Position numbers and translations under genes: made by a program
Assembly (NCBI RefSeq): GCF_002368095.1
Contig: NZ_AP018227.1
Location: 1-64,000 of the forward strand
Direction: 5' to 3'
Length of the DNA: 64,000 nt
Origin: Calothrix parasitica NIES-267
GTDB lineage: Bacteria > Cyanobacteriota > Cyanobacteriia > Cyanobacteriales > Nostocaceae
Part shown: positions 36,598 through 46,033 of the stretch, one piece after another
How the letters are laid out: every line of letters begins with the position of its first letter
Numbering within the stretch: the first letter of the stretch is position 1
The notes under the pieces: generated by a model
Told to the model about the DNA's origin: nothing
What the model saw: only the letters and a program-made list of their open reading frames with translations
Database searches by the model: none

Positions 36598-37785
36598 TTA
36601 AACTTTCTCCTTAGCTGAAGGAATCCCTAATTTATTTAAAGTAGTATCAATTTCTTCTAAAACCTGAAAATCTTCTTGAGGTAAAGTGTTACCGCTATGT
36701 TTTTCTAAAAATGAAAATGCTTGTCTAAATTGATTTGGTGTTGCTTCTATTGGTGCGTCGAAATGACAGGGAATAATCCGTTTAAAGTCCCAATTAGTAA
36801 TTTGCTCGGCCCATGTAATAGTTTCTTTGGGTGCGCGATTTAGAATTAAAGTCTGTAAAATTGGCGCTACAAATAACCTAGCATCACCCCGCAATGCTTC
36901 AAAACAACGTTGCCAATTCTCTTTCCATTTGAAAGGATATAATCCAAAATAATTTTTTCTACCGCGTTTTGGTGCTTCAGCAGCATCGTGAAAGACTTCA
37001 CCCCATTTAGGCACATCTAAGACACTGGGACGAAAATACAAAGCAAATAATGCAATGCGTTTCCACCCTTTACAACGATTTTCTGGTGTGTCTGCAATGA
37101 TGTCAGTTGCTTTGTCTCTAGCATGGAAAAGTAAGGGGTATGTATCAAGTTGAATAATTGCAGGGGGTTGTTCGGGGACGGAGACTATTGAGTCGGTGAC
37201 TAAAAGTGTTTTTGATGATTTATGAAGTAATGCTACTTCTGCAAATTTACCCGCTCCTAATTCGATAGGACCGAGAATATTGTAATCAAATTCATTAGCA
37301 AAAGGTGTTTGACTGCTGTCTTCTGGAAGCACTTGGGTGCGTTTTGCGGGTATACCCAACCAGCTTAGAGGAAGATTGACGGGAAAACTCCACTGTTTTG
37401 GTGCGACGAATATCAGCGAGTCGGGAAAACGTCTTGCAAAAGGACCGACAAATACTTTATGTTCTAAGCCGGAAATTGTGGGCAAAATTATATACTTAAC
37501 TCTTCCGTGTTCTGCCACTAATTCTTCAACAAGACGAACGCATTCTGGGGTCGGTGCAATTGGAGCATAAACCAGCAAACCCCCTTCACTCAGCTTTACT
37601 ACCGTCATGCGAATCGGAACAACAACGTAGAAAATTCCTTGAAGTTGGTCAAAGGTCCAAATAGTATCTTTAACTACTTCCTTGCGGATTGTTCGCCGTT
37701 TACCGAATGGGTAAATCGGCAAAGTAAACCAGAAGTTCCATGAATAATCTTTGGAATTGTTTTGTTGTTCTAGGGTTTCAAGCAT
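36598..37785 (-). CDS. DUF4336-domain protein (metallo-beta-lactamase-fold-like)
   Basis: 395 residues, like cyanobacterial and plant proteins grouped as DUF4336. The N-terminal part has a strand-rich region with GGLLVYAPIAPTPECVRLVE and KYIILPTISGLEHKVFVGPF, similar to metallo-hydrolase folds. HARDKATDIIADTPENRCKG and RIIPCHFDAPIEATPNQFRQ hold histidines that may bind metal. The function has not been established for the family. The C-terminal end lies 28 bases from the end of the decayed small gene on the other strand. Confidence 0.8.
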   Translation of the reverse strand: MLETLEQQNNSKDYSWNFWFTLPIYPFGKRRTIRKEVVKDTIWTFDQLQGIFYVVVPIRMTVVKLSEGGLLVYAPIAPTPECVRLVEELVAEHGRVKYIILPTISGLEHKVFVGPFARRFPDSLIFVAPKQWSFPVNLPLSWLGIPAKRTQVLPEDSSQTPFANEFDYNILGPIELGAGKFAEVALLHKSSKTLLVTDSIVSVPEQPPAIIQLDTYPLLFHARDKATDIIADTPENRCKGWKRIALFALYFRPSVLDVPKWGEVFHDAAEAPKRGRKNYFGLYPFKWKENWQRCFEALRGDARLFVAPILQTLILNRAPKETITWAEQITNWDFKRIIPCHFDAPIEATPNQFRQAFSFLEKHSGNTLPQEDFQVLEEIDTTLNKLGIPSAKEKV

Positions 37786-38191
37786 TTGAGGAGTAGGGGG
37801 TTAAGAGTTAGGAGCTAGGAGTTATATTTTTTATTCACTGATAACTGATAGCTGATAATTGTTCACTTTTTTTCAAGAAACTTTATTATCTCACAAAGAT
37901 TTATTGAGTTAAATGTCTAAGGCTGTTTTTAAGTATAAGTTTTGGTTGTTAAGCATTAGTATAGTTTACAGCAAATGAAGTTAAGGACTGTAAGGGCTGT
38001 AATCATTAATATGACAAAGATGCAGCAGGTGATTGCACTATTTAGGTTTCCATCGTTGAGTGTGATTTTGAATCATCAAAAGTACTATAAATAGTTCAAA
38101 TATTTGATTATATTTTATACATTTTATTTTTTAAAGTTGGTATTTTTTCGGTACAATGTATGCATAAATTCAGTGTTCAAAGTAAAGGCAT
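37786..38191. other. Divergent promoter region (DUF4336 gene / DAHP synthase gene)
   Basis: Holds GGAGTTAGGAGC and CACTGATAACTGATAGCTG simple repeats (37790-37865), then AT-rich DNA. A TACAAT box at 38152-38157 lies 35 bases before the DAHP synthase ATG and may be its -10 element; no good -35 box is seen. AAAGG before 38192 is a possible ribosome site. Confidence 0.4.
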
Positions 38192-39253
38192 ATGATAGTA
38201 GGACAATCCACGCGGCAGAAAGTATTTGACACTAACATCGAGAACTATCACGTTTTATTGACACCACAAGAAGTTAAATCAAAATTACCTTTAACACCGT
38301 CAGCAGAAGCAAATGTTTTAAAATATAGACAAGAAATAAGAGATATATTAGACTTTCAAAATAAAAGAAAATTTATTGTAATTGGTCCTTGTTCGATTCA
38401 TAATACAGAATTAGCTTTAGAATATTCTCAAAGATTGAAAAAGCTTCAGGAGCAAGTCGAAGATAAGCTGCTGTTAATTATGAGGGTTTATTTTGAAAAA
38501 CCTCGAACCACTGTAGGATGGAAAGGTTTAATTAATGACCCGGATATGGATGATTCTTTCCGTATTGAAAAAGGGATATTAACTGCAAGAGAATTACTAT
38601 TAAAAATTAATGAGTTAGGATTGCCCGCAGGTACGGAAGCTCTAGACCCGATTATACCTCAGTACATCAGCGAATTAATTTCCTGGTCTGCAATCGGGGC
38701 ACGCACTGCTGAGTCTCAAACTCACCGCGAAATGTCTAGCGGACTTTCCATGCCAGTAGGTTTTAAAAATGGTACTGATGGTAATATTCAAGTTGCTTTA
38801 AATGCTCTACAATCAGCCAAAAATAGCCATCATTTTCTGGGATTAAATCGGCAAGGACAGGTCAGTATTGTTCAAACAAAAGGCAATGATTACGGTCATA
38901 TAATTTTACGTGGTGGTGGTGGGAAACCCAATTGCGATCGCGTTTCAGTGAAAGCAGCGGAAGACCAGTTGAGAAAAGTAGATTTACTACCAAGAATTGT
39001 GATTGATTGCAGTCACGGTAATTCTTATAAAAACCATAAATTGCAAGCTAGTGTTTTAGAAGATGTTGTACAACAAATAGCAGACGGAAACACATCTATT
39101 GTAGGGATGATGTTAGAATCTAATCTAAATGAAGGCAATCAAAAGATTCCTAAAAATTTGAAAGATTTGAAGCATGGAGTTTCCGTAACTGATGCTTGTA
39201 TTGGTTGGGAGGAAACAGAAAAAATTATTTTAGCTGCTCATGAAAAGCTGTAA
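38192..39253 (+). CDS. 3-deoxy-7-phosphoheptulonate (DAHP) synthase, AroFGH type
   Basis: 353 residues, type I-alpha DAHP synthase as in E. coli AroF/G/H. It condenses phosphoenolpyruvate and erythrose 4-phosphate, the first step of the shikimate pathway. Signatures: IGPCSIHNTELALEYSQRL, MRVYFEKPRTTVGWKG, AIGARTAESQTHREMSSGLS, VIDCSHGNSYKNH and GMMLESNLNEGNQ, covering phosphate- and metal-binding residues. E. coli enzymes are feedback-inhibited by aromatic amino acids; which one acts here cannot be seen. No other shikimate genes are nearby, so it may serve a special pathway or be a second isozyme. Confidence 0.93.
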   Translation: MIVGQSTRQKVFDTNIENYHVLLTPQEVKSKLPLTPSAEANVLKYRQEIRDILDFQNKRKFIVIGPCSIHNTELALEYSQRLKKLQEQVEDKLLLIMRVYFEKPRTTVGWKGLINDPDMDDSFRIEKGILTARELLLKINELGLPAGTEALDPIIPQYISELISWSAIGARTAESQTHREMSSGLSMPVGFKNGTDGNIQVALNALQSAKNSHHFLGLNRQGQVSIVQTKGNDYGHIILRGGGGKPNCDRVSVKAAEDQLRKVDLLPRIVIDCSHGNSYKNHKLQASVLEDVVQQIADGNTSIVGMMLESNLNEGNQKIPKNLKDLKHGVSVTDACIGWEETEKIILAAHEKL

Positions 39254-39263
39254 TCTTTAGGAT

Positions 39264-39322
39264 GTTAGTTGCGCTTTAATAGTATGACCTTGAAACATTT
39301 TTTTTGATGAAGCGCAACTAAC
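39264..39322. terminator. Long inverted repeat between converging genes
   Basis: GTTAGTTGCGCTT (39264-39276) pairs perfectly with AAGCGCAACTAAC (39310-39322). The loop of 33 bases contains a T-run. It fills the 72-base gap between the ends of the DAHP synthase and spermidine synthase genes, so it probably ends transcription from both sides. A related repeat occurs at 46944-46989. Confidence 0.7.
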
Positions 39323-39325
39323 AAC

Positions 39326-40213
39326 TTAAGAAGTCATTTCTCGAATAAACTCGGGTAAAGCAAATGCAGCTTTATGAATTTCTGCATTGTAATAACGTAA
39401 TTTATGCTCTTTGACAAACTGCTTGGCTTTTTCGCAATCTAAATTCTCAACTGGATGAACTCCTTGTTTTGAACAATAAGTTAAACTCCACATTCCGGTC
39501 GGGTACATGGGAATAAATACTAAATAGCAATGTACCGAATCATTACCAAAAATCTGTTTGAGACATTGGTTTAAATCGACAAAAGCCTTTTGATGAAAAA
39601 TTGGTGATTCGCTTTGTACCGTTATCACTCCACCGGGACGCAGACAGCGATATACATCTTGATAAAATTCCAAAGTAAATAATCCTTCAGATGGTCCTAC
39701 GGGGTCTGAGGAATCAATTATTACTAAGTCATAAGAACTTTCATTGGCATTTTTAACAAATTTAATACCATCATCTATAAGTAAATTCAACTTTGGATGT
39801 TCCAAAGCTGAGGAAATAGTAGGTAAAAATTGCTTAGAAGCACGTACTACTGCTTCATCAATTTCCACCATTGTGATTGCTTCAATTCCTTGATGACGTA
39901 CTAGTTCACGAATAGTACCTCCATCACCAGCACCAATTACCAGAACATCTTTGACACCATGATGGGTCAGCATTGGTACGTGAGCAATCATCTCGTGGTA
40001 AGCTGCTTCGTCCGCTTCGGTACACATCACCATGCGGTCTATAGTCAGCATTTTCCCCCTATCATGGGTATCAAATACTTCTACGGTTTGGAAAGGGGAG
40101 ACTTCATGAAAAAGCCTTTCTCCTTTCAAACGAATAGATATAGCAAAATTTCCATTGCTATCCGTTACCCATTCGGTAGAACTGATTTTACCGGTTTGCT
40201 GTGAAATGGTCAT
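39326..40213 (-). CDS. speE: Spermidine synthase
   Basis: 295 residues, polyamine aminopropyltransferase that transfers the aminopropyl group of decarboxylated S-adenosylmethionine to putrescine. Signatures: DRMVMCTEADEAAYHEMI, VLVIGAGDGGTIREL (nucleotide binding), and VIIDSSDPVGPSEGL with the catalytic aspartate region. Length and motifs match bacterial SpeE. The start ATG is at 40213. It is monocistronic and ends 72 bases from the DAHP synthase gene. Confidence 0.94.
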   Translation of the reverse strand: MTISQQTGKISSTEWVTDSNGNFAISIRLKGERLFHEVSPFQTVEVFDTHDRGKMLTIDRMVMCTEADEAAYHEMIAHVPMLTHHGVKDVLVIGAGDGGTIRELVRHQGIEAITMVEIDEAVVRASKQFLPTISSALEHPKLNLLIDDGIKFVKNANESSYDLVIIDSSDPVGPSEGLFTLEFYQDVYRCLRPGGVITVQSESPIFHQKAFVDLNQCLKQIFGNDSVHCYLVFIPMYPTGMWSLTYCSKQGVHPVENLDCEKAKQFVKEHKLRYYNAEIHKAAFALPEFIREMTS

Positions 40214-40936
40214 TTCAATTTTGGATTTTAGATTTTGCGGTAAAGTTGAGCCAGTCCGTTGCGGAGGTTCCCTCCGTTGTAGGAACTAGCGTTGGGGGTG
40301 TCGGTCTCCGTCCCCCAAACTTTACCAAGACGAATTTTGGATTATCTTCTATTGCGATACTTAGAGGATTTTTGAAAAGCAATATATTTTACCTCAAAAT
40401 ACCGGAATCTAACCCCCGAAGCCATTCCCTAGAAGGAAAGGGCAATTTTTAAACCTCTCTCCTGGAAGGAAAAGGTACTCTACGAGAAAACGCTCCGCGT
40501 TCATGGAGAGAGGTCACAAGTATACTTGTTCGCATATCCTTACATTCTTTTTAAATAAAGCACGTAATACAGCAGATTTCATCCAAGTGAGTACACCTAA
40601 TGATTTGAGGGAGTAGCAAGTAGCAAGTAGCGAGTAGGGAGCAGAAAGAACGTATCTCATCTACTTGCAAAGTGCTGTAACAATCGCAAATGCGCGATAA
40701 ATTTAAATTACGAATCTACAGGGATTAAGTATATGATTTTATGTGGACTGATTCAAGAGTTGAAATTTAATATAACTGGAAATATTTTCTAAAACTTATG
40801 AGTTCTGATAACTAGTAAATAATAAATATGATTTGATTATATTTTAAAACTAAATATTCAATTTAATTTTTAGCTTAAAATAATTTCGGTAGATTTTCCA
40901 TTTTCTATTCCCCATTAAGTATTAATAAAATGAAAT
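40214..40936. other. Repeat-rich spacer upstream of speE
   Basis: Contains AAGTTGAGCCAGTCCG (about 40243, also at 21883), the palindrome CGGAGGTTCCCTCCG (about 40254-40268), and GTTGGGGGTGTCGG with TCCGTCCCCCAAAC (about 40289-40320), the inverse of the repeat near 5 kb. CTCTCTCC/GGAGAGAGG arms follow (about 40455-40515), then GCAAGTAGCGAGTAGGG repeats (about 40615-40640). The rest is AT-rich without a gene. Confidence 0.65.
40243..40330. repeat. Dispersed palindromic repeat, inverse copy of the one at 5 kb
   Basis: The order GGAGGTTCCCTCC, then GGGGGTGTCGGTCTCCGTCC, is the reverse complement of elements at about 4990-5030 and 12872. Both are nested palindromes able to form hairpins in RNA or single-stranded DNA. 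Confidence 0.7.
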
Positions 40937-42280
40937 TCAAAAAGGAATCTGAATCAAAAATTCTGTTCCTTCCCCAGGAGAAGAAAAGCACTGTAAATTT
41001 CCTCCATGATTTTCGGTGACAATTTGATAACTAATTGAAAGTCCTAATCCAGTACCTTTTCCTTCTGGTTTAGTAGTAAAGAAAGCTTGAAAAATATCAT
41101 TTTTTACTGATTCTGGCATTCCTTTGCCATTATCAGAAATTTTAATATTCACTTGATATTTATCTATAGCAGTTGCAATACGAATTTGAGGATTCACAAT
41201 AGTATGATTATCACCATGAAAATCTTGCTTTTCAATCATTGTTTCCTCTAAAACATCAATAGCATTCGCTAACAAATTCATAAATACTTGATTGAGTTGT
41301 CCTGGGTAACATTTTATTTGAGGTAAGATACTATAATCTTTAACTATTTGAATCGCGGGACGTTTGGGATAAGCTTTGAGACGATGTTGTAAAATCATTA
41401 ATGTTGCTTCTATCCCTTCGTGAACATCAACTAATTTTTTATTTGTTCCATCAGTACGGGAAAAATTTCGTAACGATTGCATGATACCTTTGATAGTATC
41501 GGTACCCAATTTCATGGAAGACATTAATTTAGGTAAATCTTTTTCAATATGCTGTAAATCCATAGCTTCTATTTGTTCTTCAACTTCGCTACCGGGATGA
41601 GAACAATTTTTCTGAAAAAGCCGCACTAACAGAAGTATATCTTCAATGTATTGGTTAGCATAATGTAAATTAGTTGAAATAAAACCGATAGGATTGTTTA
41701 CTTCATGAGCAACACCAGCAACTAATTGTCCTAAAGAAGATATTTTTTCTGTTTGGACTAACTGTAATTGAGTTTGTTTTAATTCATCTAAAGTTTGAGA
41801 TAGTTCGGAAGTTCGCTCTTTAACTCTTATTTCTAATTCTTGTTTTTGTTTATCCAGTTCTATATTTAATTTACGTAATTTTAAATGTAGACTTATTCTG
41901 GCTAAAACTTCTTCTTGCTCAAAAGGTTTGGTGATGTAATCTACGGCTCCTAAAGTTAAGCCTTTAACTTTTTCTTCTGCTTCTGTAAGTGCAGTTATAA
42001 AAATAATTGGAATATCTTTTGCTGATGGATTCGCTTGTAACCTACGGCAGGTTTCAAAACCGTCCATTTTCGGCATCATTACATCTAATAGTATTAAATC
42101 TGGAGGATTACTTTCAACTTGCTCAATTCCGCTAACACCATCCATTTCAACTAAAACTTCATAACCAGCATTTCCTAAAACATCGTGCAAAATTTCTAGA
42201 TTGGTTGGACTGTCATCGATGACTAAAATTGTTTCTAGTTTTTTATTTGAGTCAATTTCTTGTTCGTAAGATGAATTCAT
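40937..42280 (-). CDS. Response-regulator/histidine-kinase fusion protein
   Basis: 447 residues with no membrane segment. The N-terminal receiver (about 16-135) has VIDDSPTNLEIL, LILLDVMMPKMDGF (phospho-accepting Asp) and ITKPFE. A coiled coil follows (about 137-180), then the kinase core: VAGVAHEVNNPIGFIS with the phospho-accepting His, the N-box QVFMNLLANAIDVLEE and GKGTGLGLSISYQIV. This receiver-first layout is common in cyanobacteria and often acts downstream of another kinase. It lies 36 bases behind the hybrid kinase gene on the same strand, so the two are likely one pathway and one transcript. Confidence 0.92.
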   Translation of the reverse strand: MNSSYEQEIDSNKKLETILVIDDSPTNLEILHDVLGNAGYEVLVEMDGVSGIEQVESNPPDLILLDVMMPKMDGFETCRRLQANPSAKDIPIIFITALTEAEEKVKGLTLGAVDYITKPFEQEEVLARISLHLKLRKLNIELDKQKQELEIRVKERTSELSQTLDELKQTQLQLVQTEKISSLGQLVAGVAHEVNNPIGFISTNLHYANQYIEDILLLVRLFQKNCSHPGSEVEEQIEAMDLQHIEKDLPKLMSSMKLGTDTIKGIMQSLRNFSRTDGTNKKLVDVHEGIEATLMILQHRLKAYPKRPAIQIVKDYSILPQIKCYPGQLNQVFMNLLANAIDVLEETMIEKQDFHGDNHTIVNPQIRIATAIDKYQVNIKISDNGKGMPESVKNDIFQAFFTTKPEGKGTGLGLSISYQIVTENHGGNLQCFSSPGEGTEFLIQIPF

Positions 42281-42315
42281 ATTAATCTCTTATATTCAAT
42301 TAGGACTTGATAATA

Positions 42316-44661
42316 TTATGATTTTATATTTTCTTGTAAAAACTGACGAATCTTATTAATATTGAAAGATTGCACAAATGAATACAGTTCGTTAACAAAA
42401 TCCTCATACTCTTTATCTACTTGCGAAATTCTATCTAATTCTTTTTGAATACCCTTTATCTTACCTCTTTTAGCAAATTCAAGTAACATTGATAATTCCG
42501 AAACGGGTGGAATTATTATCTTATTTTTAGGGGGTGGTTTTGAAGCTGTTTGTTTAACAATTTTTTCGATACTATAACGCCAAGTAATATTTAATTTTTT
42601 TGCTAGAATGCGATACAACTCTTTTGATTTTACTGGTTTATTTAAAAAGTAATTTGCTCCTGCTTGGATAGCTTTTTTATTATCCATTTCAGATGTGCTG
42701 ACAGAGCAAAAGAAAAACAGTGTATTTTGTAAATCATCTATTTTGCGAAGTTCTTCAAGTAATTTCCATCCATGCATAATTGGCATTTTTATATCGGAAA
42801 TAATTAAATCTGGTTTATATCTAATTGCTTTTTCTAAACCATCTTGACCGTTTTCAGCCTCTATTAAATCAAACCCAACATTTGATAATAAATTAATCAG
42901 CAAAGAGCGATTTTCCCATCTATCATCTACAATCAAAATTTGCTTTTTCTCACCTGTATACCCAATAATTCTGCCAGTACGAGTAACGCTACTTGTTTCC
43001 GTCCAATCTTCAGCCACGGGACATTCAACTTCAAATTGAAATACACTTCCCATATCGACTTGACTTTTGACTTTAATGTGGCTGTTCATCATTTCTATAA
43101 TTTTTTGACTTAAAGCCAATCCAAGTCCCGTACCTTCTGATTTATTTTTTGTTGCACCTAATTGTTCAAAAGGTAAAAAGATTTTGTTTAATACTTCTGG
43201 TTTCATTCCTATACCAGTATCTTCAATATGGAAAAGTAATCTTACTTTTTCCGAAAAAGGTTCCTTTATTATTTCTAATACTTCTACCTGTAAAGTAACG
43301 CAGCCGTTATCGGTAAATTTTATTGCATTGCTAAGTAAATTTATTAATACTTGTCGCAGTCTTCTTTTATCACTATGAATTCCGGATGGTAAATTTTCTG
43401 GAGTTAAATAAATAAACATTAAGCCTTTTTGTTCGGTTTTTATTTTACATATTTCTACAATTCCTTGTAAAAATGAAGGTAAATGAAAATCGCTAGAATG
43501 AAGCTTAATTTGATGGGCTTCTATTTTTGAAAAATCAAGTATATCGTTGATTAAAGTTAATAAATGCTTGCCACAACGGTGAATAATTTCGATACCCCGC
43601 TGCTCCTTTTTTGATAAGTTAGGAGAACCTTGAATAATTTGGGTATAACCTAAAATACCGTTCAACGGAGTACGAAGTTCGTGACTCATATTTGCCATAA
43701 ATTCGCTTTTAGCGTAACTTGCAGCATCAGCAGATATTTTTGCCTCTTCTTGCTTTTGAATGTTTATTTTTAGCTGCTCAAAAAGTTGGTTTACAGAATT
43801 AGCAAATTTTATTGATTCTATATTTCCTATTACAGGTATTTCTAAATCATAGTTTGCTTCTTTTAAAGCTCTTTCAGTCAAGTCAGTTACAGTTGAAATC
43901 GGTTTAGAAATCATCCTGCTGCTATACATAGCAATAAAGCATGAGACAGTTAAAGATATAATCAGGCTGAGAATTGCAACTACTAATCGCAAAACTTCCG
44001 CTTGCTCCAACCTTTTTTCTGCTTCTTGTTCCAAATTCTCTATAGATTGAAGCAAGCCTTGTAATTCATCTATAAACTTCAGGGTTTGGATTCGAGAATC
44101 ACTTGCAACTAAATTTTTAACTAACTGTTTTACTTGATTTTCTTGTGACTTTAACTGATTTGATTCAACTTGTTTTAAAGTCTTTTTAGAATCTTGAGCA
44201 AATTTGACCAAACTAGCATTATAGTTATTAACTAATTGCTGTAATTTTGTTGAATTATTAGAGTTAACTTCAGTCAGTATTTTCTGAAAATTATTTACTC
44301 TATCAATAGCTTTTTGAAACTCTTGCGGTTCTTGTAAATAAGGATAAACATCAGTAATAGGTTGTAACGTCAAAGTTGTATTTAGCAGGTTATTTAAAAG
44401 TCTTAATTCTTGATTAATATGCTTCCTCTCCCGATTAACTTCATTGACCCAGGAATTTCCTATACTTAAACCAAAACCAGTACCCCCAACAGTAATACCT
44501 AATGCAACAAAGTGTCCTAGAAAAATCTTACGAGGTAAAGTAAGACGATTAGTCATCCAGCTTACAGTTTTAAAAGCCCACCCCAATGAAATCCAAGAAG
44601 CTGTTTTATGCTCGCGGGTATCGATTTGAGAAATTTTCTGGTCTGAGGAAGGATAAGTCAT
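42316..44661 (-). CDS. Membrane hybrid sensor histidine kinase
   Basis: 781 residues. Two membrane helices (about 45-65 and 222-246) enclose a helical extracytoplasmic sensor rich in Gln/Asn/Leu, like four-helix-bundle sensors. A HAMP-like region follows (about 247-300). The kinase core has FMANMSHELRTPLNGILGYT (phospho-His), QVLINLLSNAIKFTDNG and EGTGLGLALSQKI. A C-terminal receiver (about 590-705) has LIVDDRWENRSL, LIISDIKMPIMHGW and LNKPVK. A tail of about 75 residues may be an output or phosphotransfer-like helix bundle. The signal is unknown. It is the first gene of the two-kinase unit. Confidence 0.92.
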   Translation of the reverse strand: MTYPSSDQKISQIDTREHKTASWISLGWAFKTVSWMTNRLTLPRKIFLGHFVALGITVGGTGFGLSIGNSWVNEVNRERKHINQELRLLNNLLNTTLTLQPITDVYPYLQEPQEFQKAIDRVNNFQKILTEVNSNNSTKLQQLVNNYNASLVKFAQDSKKTLKQVESNQLKSQENQVKQLVKNLVASDSRIQTLKFIDELQGLLQSIENLEQEAEKRLEQAEVLRLVVAILSLIISLTVSCFIAMYSSRMISKPISTVTDLTERALKEANYDLEIPVIGNIESIKFANSVNQLFEQLKINIQKQEEAKISADAASYAKSEFMANMSHELRTPLNGILGYTQIIQGSPNLSKKEQRGIEIIHRCGKHLLTLINDILDFSKIEAHQIKLHSSDFHLPSFLQGIVEICKIKTEQKGLMFIYLTPENLPSGIHSDKRRLRQVLINLLSNAIKFTDNGCVTLQVEVLEIIKEPFSEKVRLLFHIEDTGIGMKPEVLNKIFLPFEQLGATKNKSEGTGLGLALSQKIIEMMNSHIKVKSQVDMGSVFQFEVECPVAEDWTETSSVTRTGRIIGYTGEKKQILIVDDRWENRSLLINLLSNVGFDLIEAENGQDGLEKAIRYKPDLIISDIKMPIMHGWKLLEELRKIDDLQNTLFFFCSVSTSEMDNKKAIQAGANYFLNKPVKSKELYRILAKKLNITWRYSIEKIVKQTASKPPPKNKIIIPPVSELSMLLEFAKRGKIKGIQKELDRISQVDKEYEDFVNELYSFVQSFNINKIRQFLQENIKS

Positions 44662-44729
44662 TCGTCTGACAGCGTTTGCACCGATGTAAGGATAAGTAAT
44701 TTGCGGCTAAATATATGATTCCCAAAATG

Positions 44730-44769
44730 CAACTGATAATTGTCATCAAATTCGACTAATTATCAGTTG
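44730..44769. terminator. Perfect 12-base-pair stem-loop followed by a T-run
   Basis: CAACTGATAATT (44730-44741) pairs with AATTATCAGTTG (44758-44769); AAGGCTA and six T follow within ten bases on the plus strand. It lies in the divergent region between the hybrid kinase and the small membrane protein gene, where no plus-strand gene ends. It could close a small RNA, or act in the leader of the kinase gene. Confidence 0.55.
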
Positions 44770-44948
44770 AAGGCTATTTTTTCCATTATTAACGTCGTCT
44801 GAATCCAGCTAGCGTTAAATAATTTGGGATTCTGACGATATTTGAAAAACAAATTTTGATCTCGTCGTATTTTCTGCCGTTGTTGTATCCGCCGTCAATA
44901 AAGTATCATGCAACAAATAACTATTAAGGTTTCGCCGCTTATAAATTT

Positions 44949-45245
44949 ATGAATAACAGTATGAAAATTTGGTTTATCTGCTTTGTAGTCCTATTTGCTG
45001 CTTCACAGTTATTCGATTGGGTGCAGCAATTTACTTTACCTTTGCCAATCTATATTTTGGGTGGAGCATTTTTAGCAGTTGCTTCCAATTATGAAAAGCT
45101 TTTTGGTAGTTTTTTGGCTGAATATTCAGATGAAAGTTATACGCAACAGCAACAGTTAGATGCTAGTTCTCAACCTGAAGTATCTGCATCGTTGGATAAC
45201 TATGAATATGTTGAAGAATTTGAAGAATCGAAAATTAGGGAATAG
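44949..45245 (+). CDS. Small single- or two-helix membrane protein, unknown function
   Basis: 98 residues. Hydrophobic stretches IWFICFVVLFAASQLFDWV and PLPIYILGGAFLAVASNYEK make one or two membrane helices near the N-terminus; the C-terminal half is acidic (EYVEEFEESKIRE) and probably cytoplasmic. ATG 44949 or ATG 44961 can start it. It is followed by a clear terminator. The layout is familiar from other cyanobacterial small proteins, but no function is known to me. Confidence 0.7.
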   Translation: MNNSMKIWFICFVVLFAASQLFDWVQQFTLPLPIYILGGAFLAVASNYEKLFGSFLAEYSDESYTQQQQLDASSQPEVSASLDNYEYVEEFEESKIRE

Positions 45246-45303
45246 TTATTAATCTAATTTTAATAAGGTATGATAAATTTCGCTTAATAAAATTAAAAGA
45301 GAT

Positions 45304-45350
45304 AAAAGAGTAATTATTATAGAAATAGTTACTCTTTTTAATTTTTTATT
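45304..45350 (+). terminator. Rho-independent terminator of the small membrane protein gene
   Basis: AAAAGAGTAA (45304-45313) pairs with TTACTCTTTT (45329-45338); TTAATTTTTTATT follows. It begins 58 bases after the stop codon. Confidence 0.8.
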
Positions 45351-45457
45351 TAATCAGTATTTAAATAAGCTTATTCTATACTTAAACTTTGTTTATTCAT
45401 GAAAAAACTCTCTCCTTTTTTCCCCTCTAGAGTTAATAATCAATAATTACTTATGGT

Positions 45458-46033
45458 TTAACCTTCCTTCTTCTGTCCATCAGAGACAAGTTCTGCAAGA
45501 ATATTTCCGGTCAAATCTAAAAGTTGGTCTAGTAATAATCCGATAGCGGCAATACAGATTATACCTTCAATAATGTTATCAACCTTGCTTTCTTTATAAG
45601 CATCCCAGATAATAAAGCCAAGTCCTTGATTTAGAGTTAACATTTCTATCGAAATTGCGCTAAACCAAGCAATCCAAACAGCAAATCTTAAGCCTTCAAA
45701 TATATGCTTAATTGCGACTCTAAAATTTCTTCCTTGTTTTCGTCCGTGTCGTATTCCTACTGCGGTATTGAGAATAATTGACCAAATGGCGCTAAAGAAA
45801 ACAATAATAATTGCAGCAGCTTCAGCTTCTTTGAAAATAATTAGAGAAATTGGCAGTAAAGCAACGGGAACAATAGTATTTGGAACCTGAAGTATCCACT
45901 TACCTAATTGATAAACTATTCTATTTATACCAACCAAATACCCAATCAAAATTCCTAAAACTACAGCAGAAATATAGCCTACTAATAATAATTGTAAGCT
46001 CGACAAAAGATTAAAAAAAATGCTTTGTTCCAT
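45458..46033 (-). CDS. Shortened ABC transporter permease (NrtB/SsuC/TauC-like)
   Basis: 191 residues with about five membrane helices, clearly related to binding-protein-dependent permeases: LGILIGYLVGINRIV, WILQVPNTIVPVALLPISL, FRVAIKHIFEGLRFAVWIAW and IEMLTLNQGLGFIIWDAYKE. Normal members have about 250-280 residues. The first helix is missing and the cytoplasmic EAA coupling loop between the third and fourth helices is shortened (NTAVGIRHGRKQGRNFRVAI), with the EAA consensus lost. No ATPase or binding-protein gene is nearby. It may be a degenerate or re-purposed permease. The reading frame is intact. Confidence 0.75.
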   Translation of the reverse strand: MEQSIFFNLLSSLQLLLVGYISAVVLGILIGYLVGINRIVYQLGKWILQVPNTIVPVALLPISLIIFKEAEAAAIIIVFFSAIWSIILNTAVGIRHGRKQGRNFRVAIKHIFEGLRFAVWIAWFSAISIEMLTLNQGLGFIIWDAYKESKVDNIIEGIICIAAIGLLLDQLLDLTGNILAELVSDGQKKEG

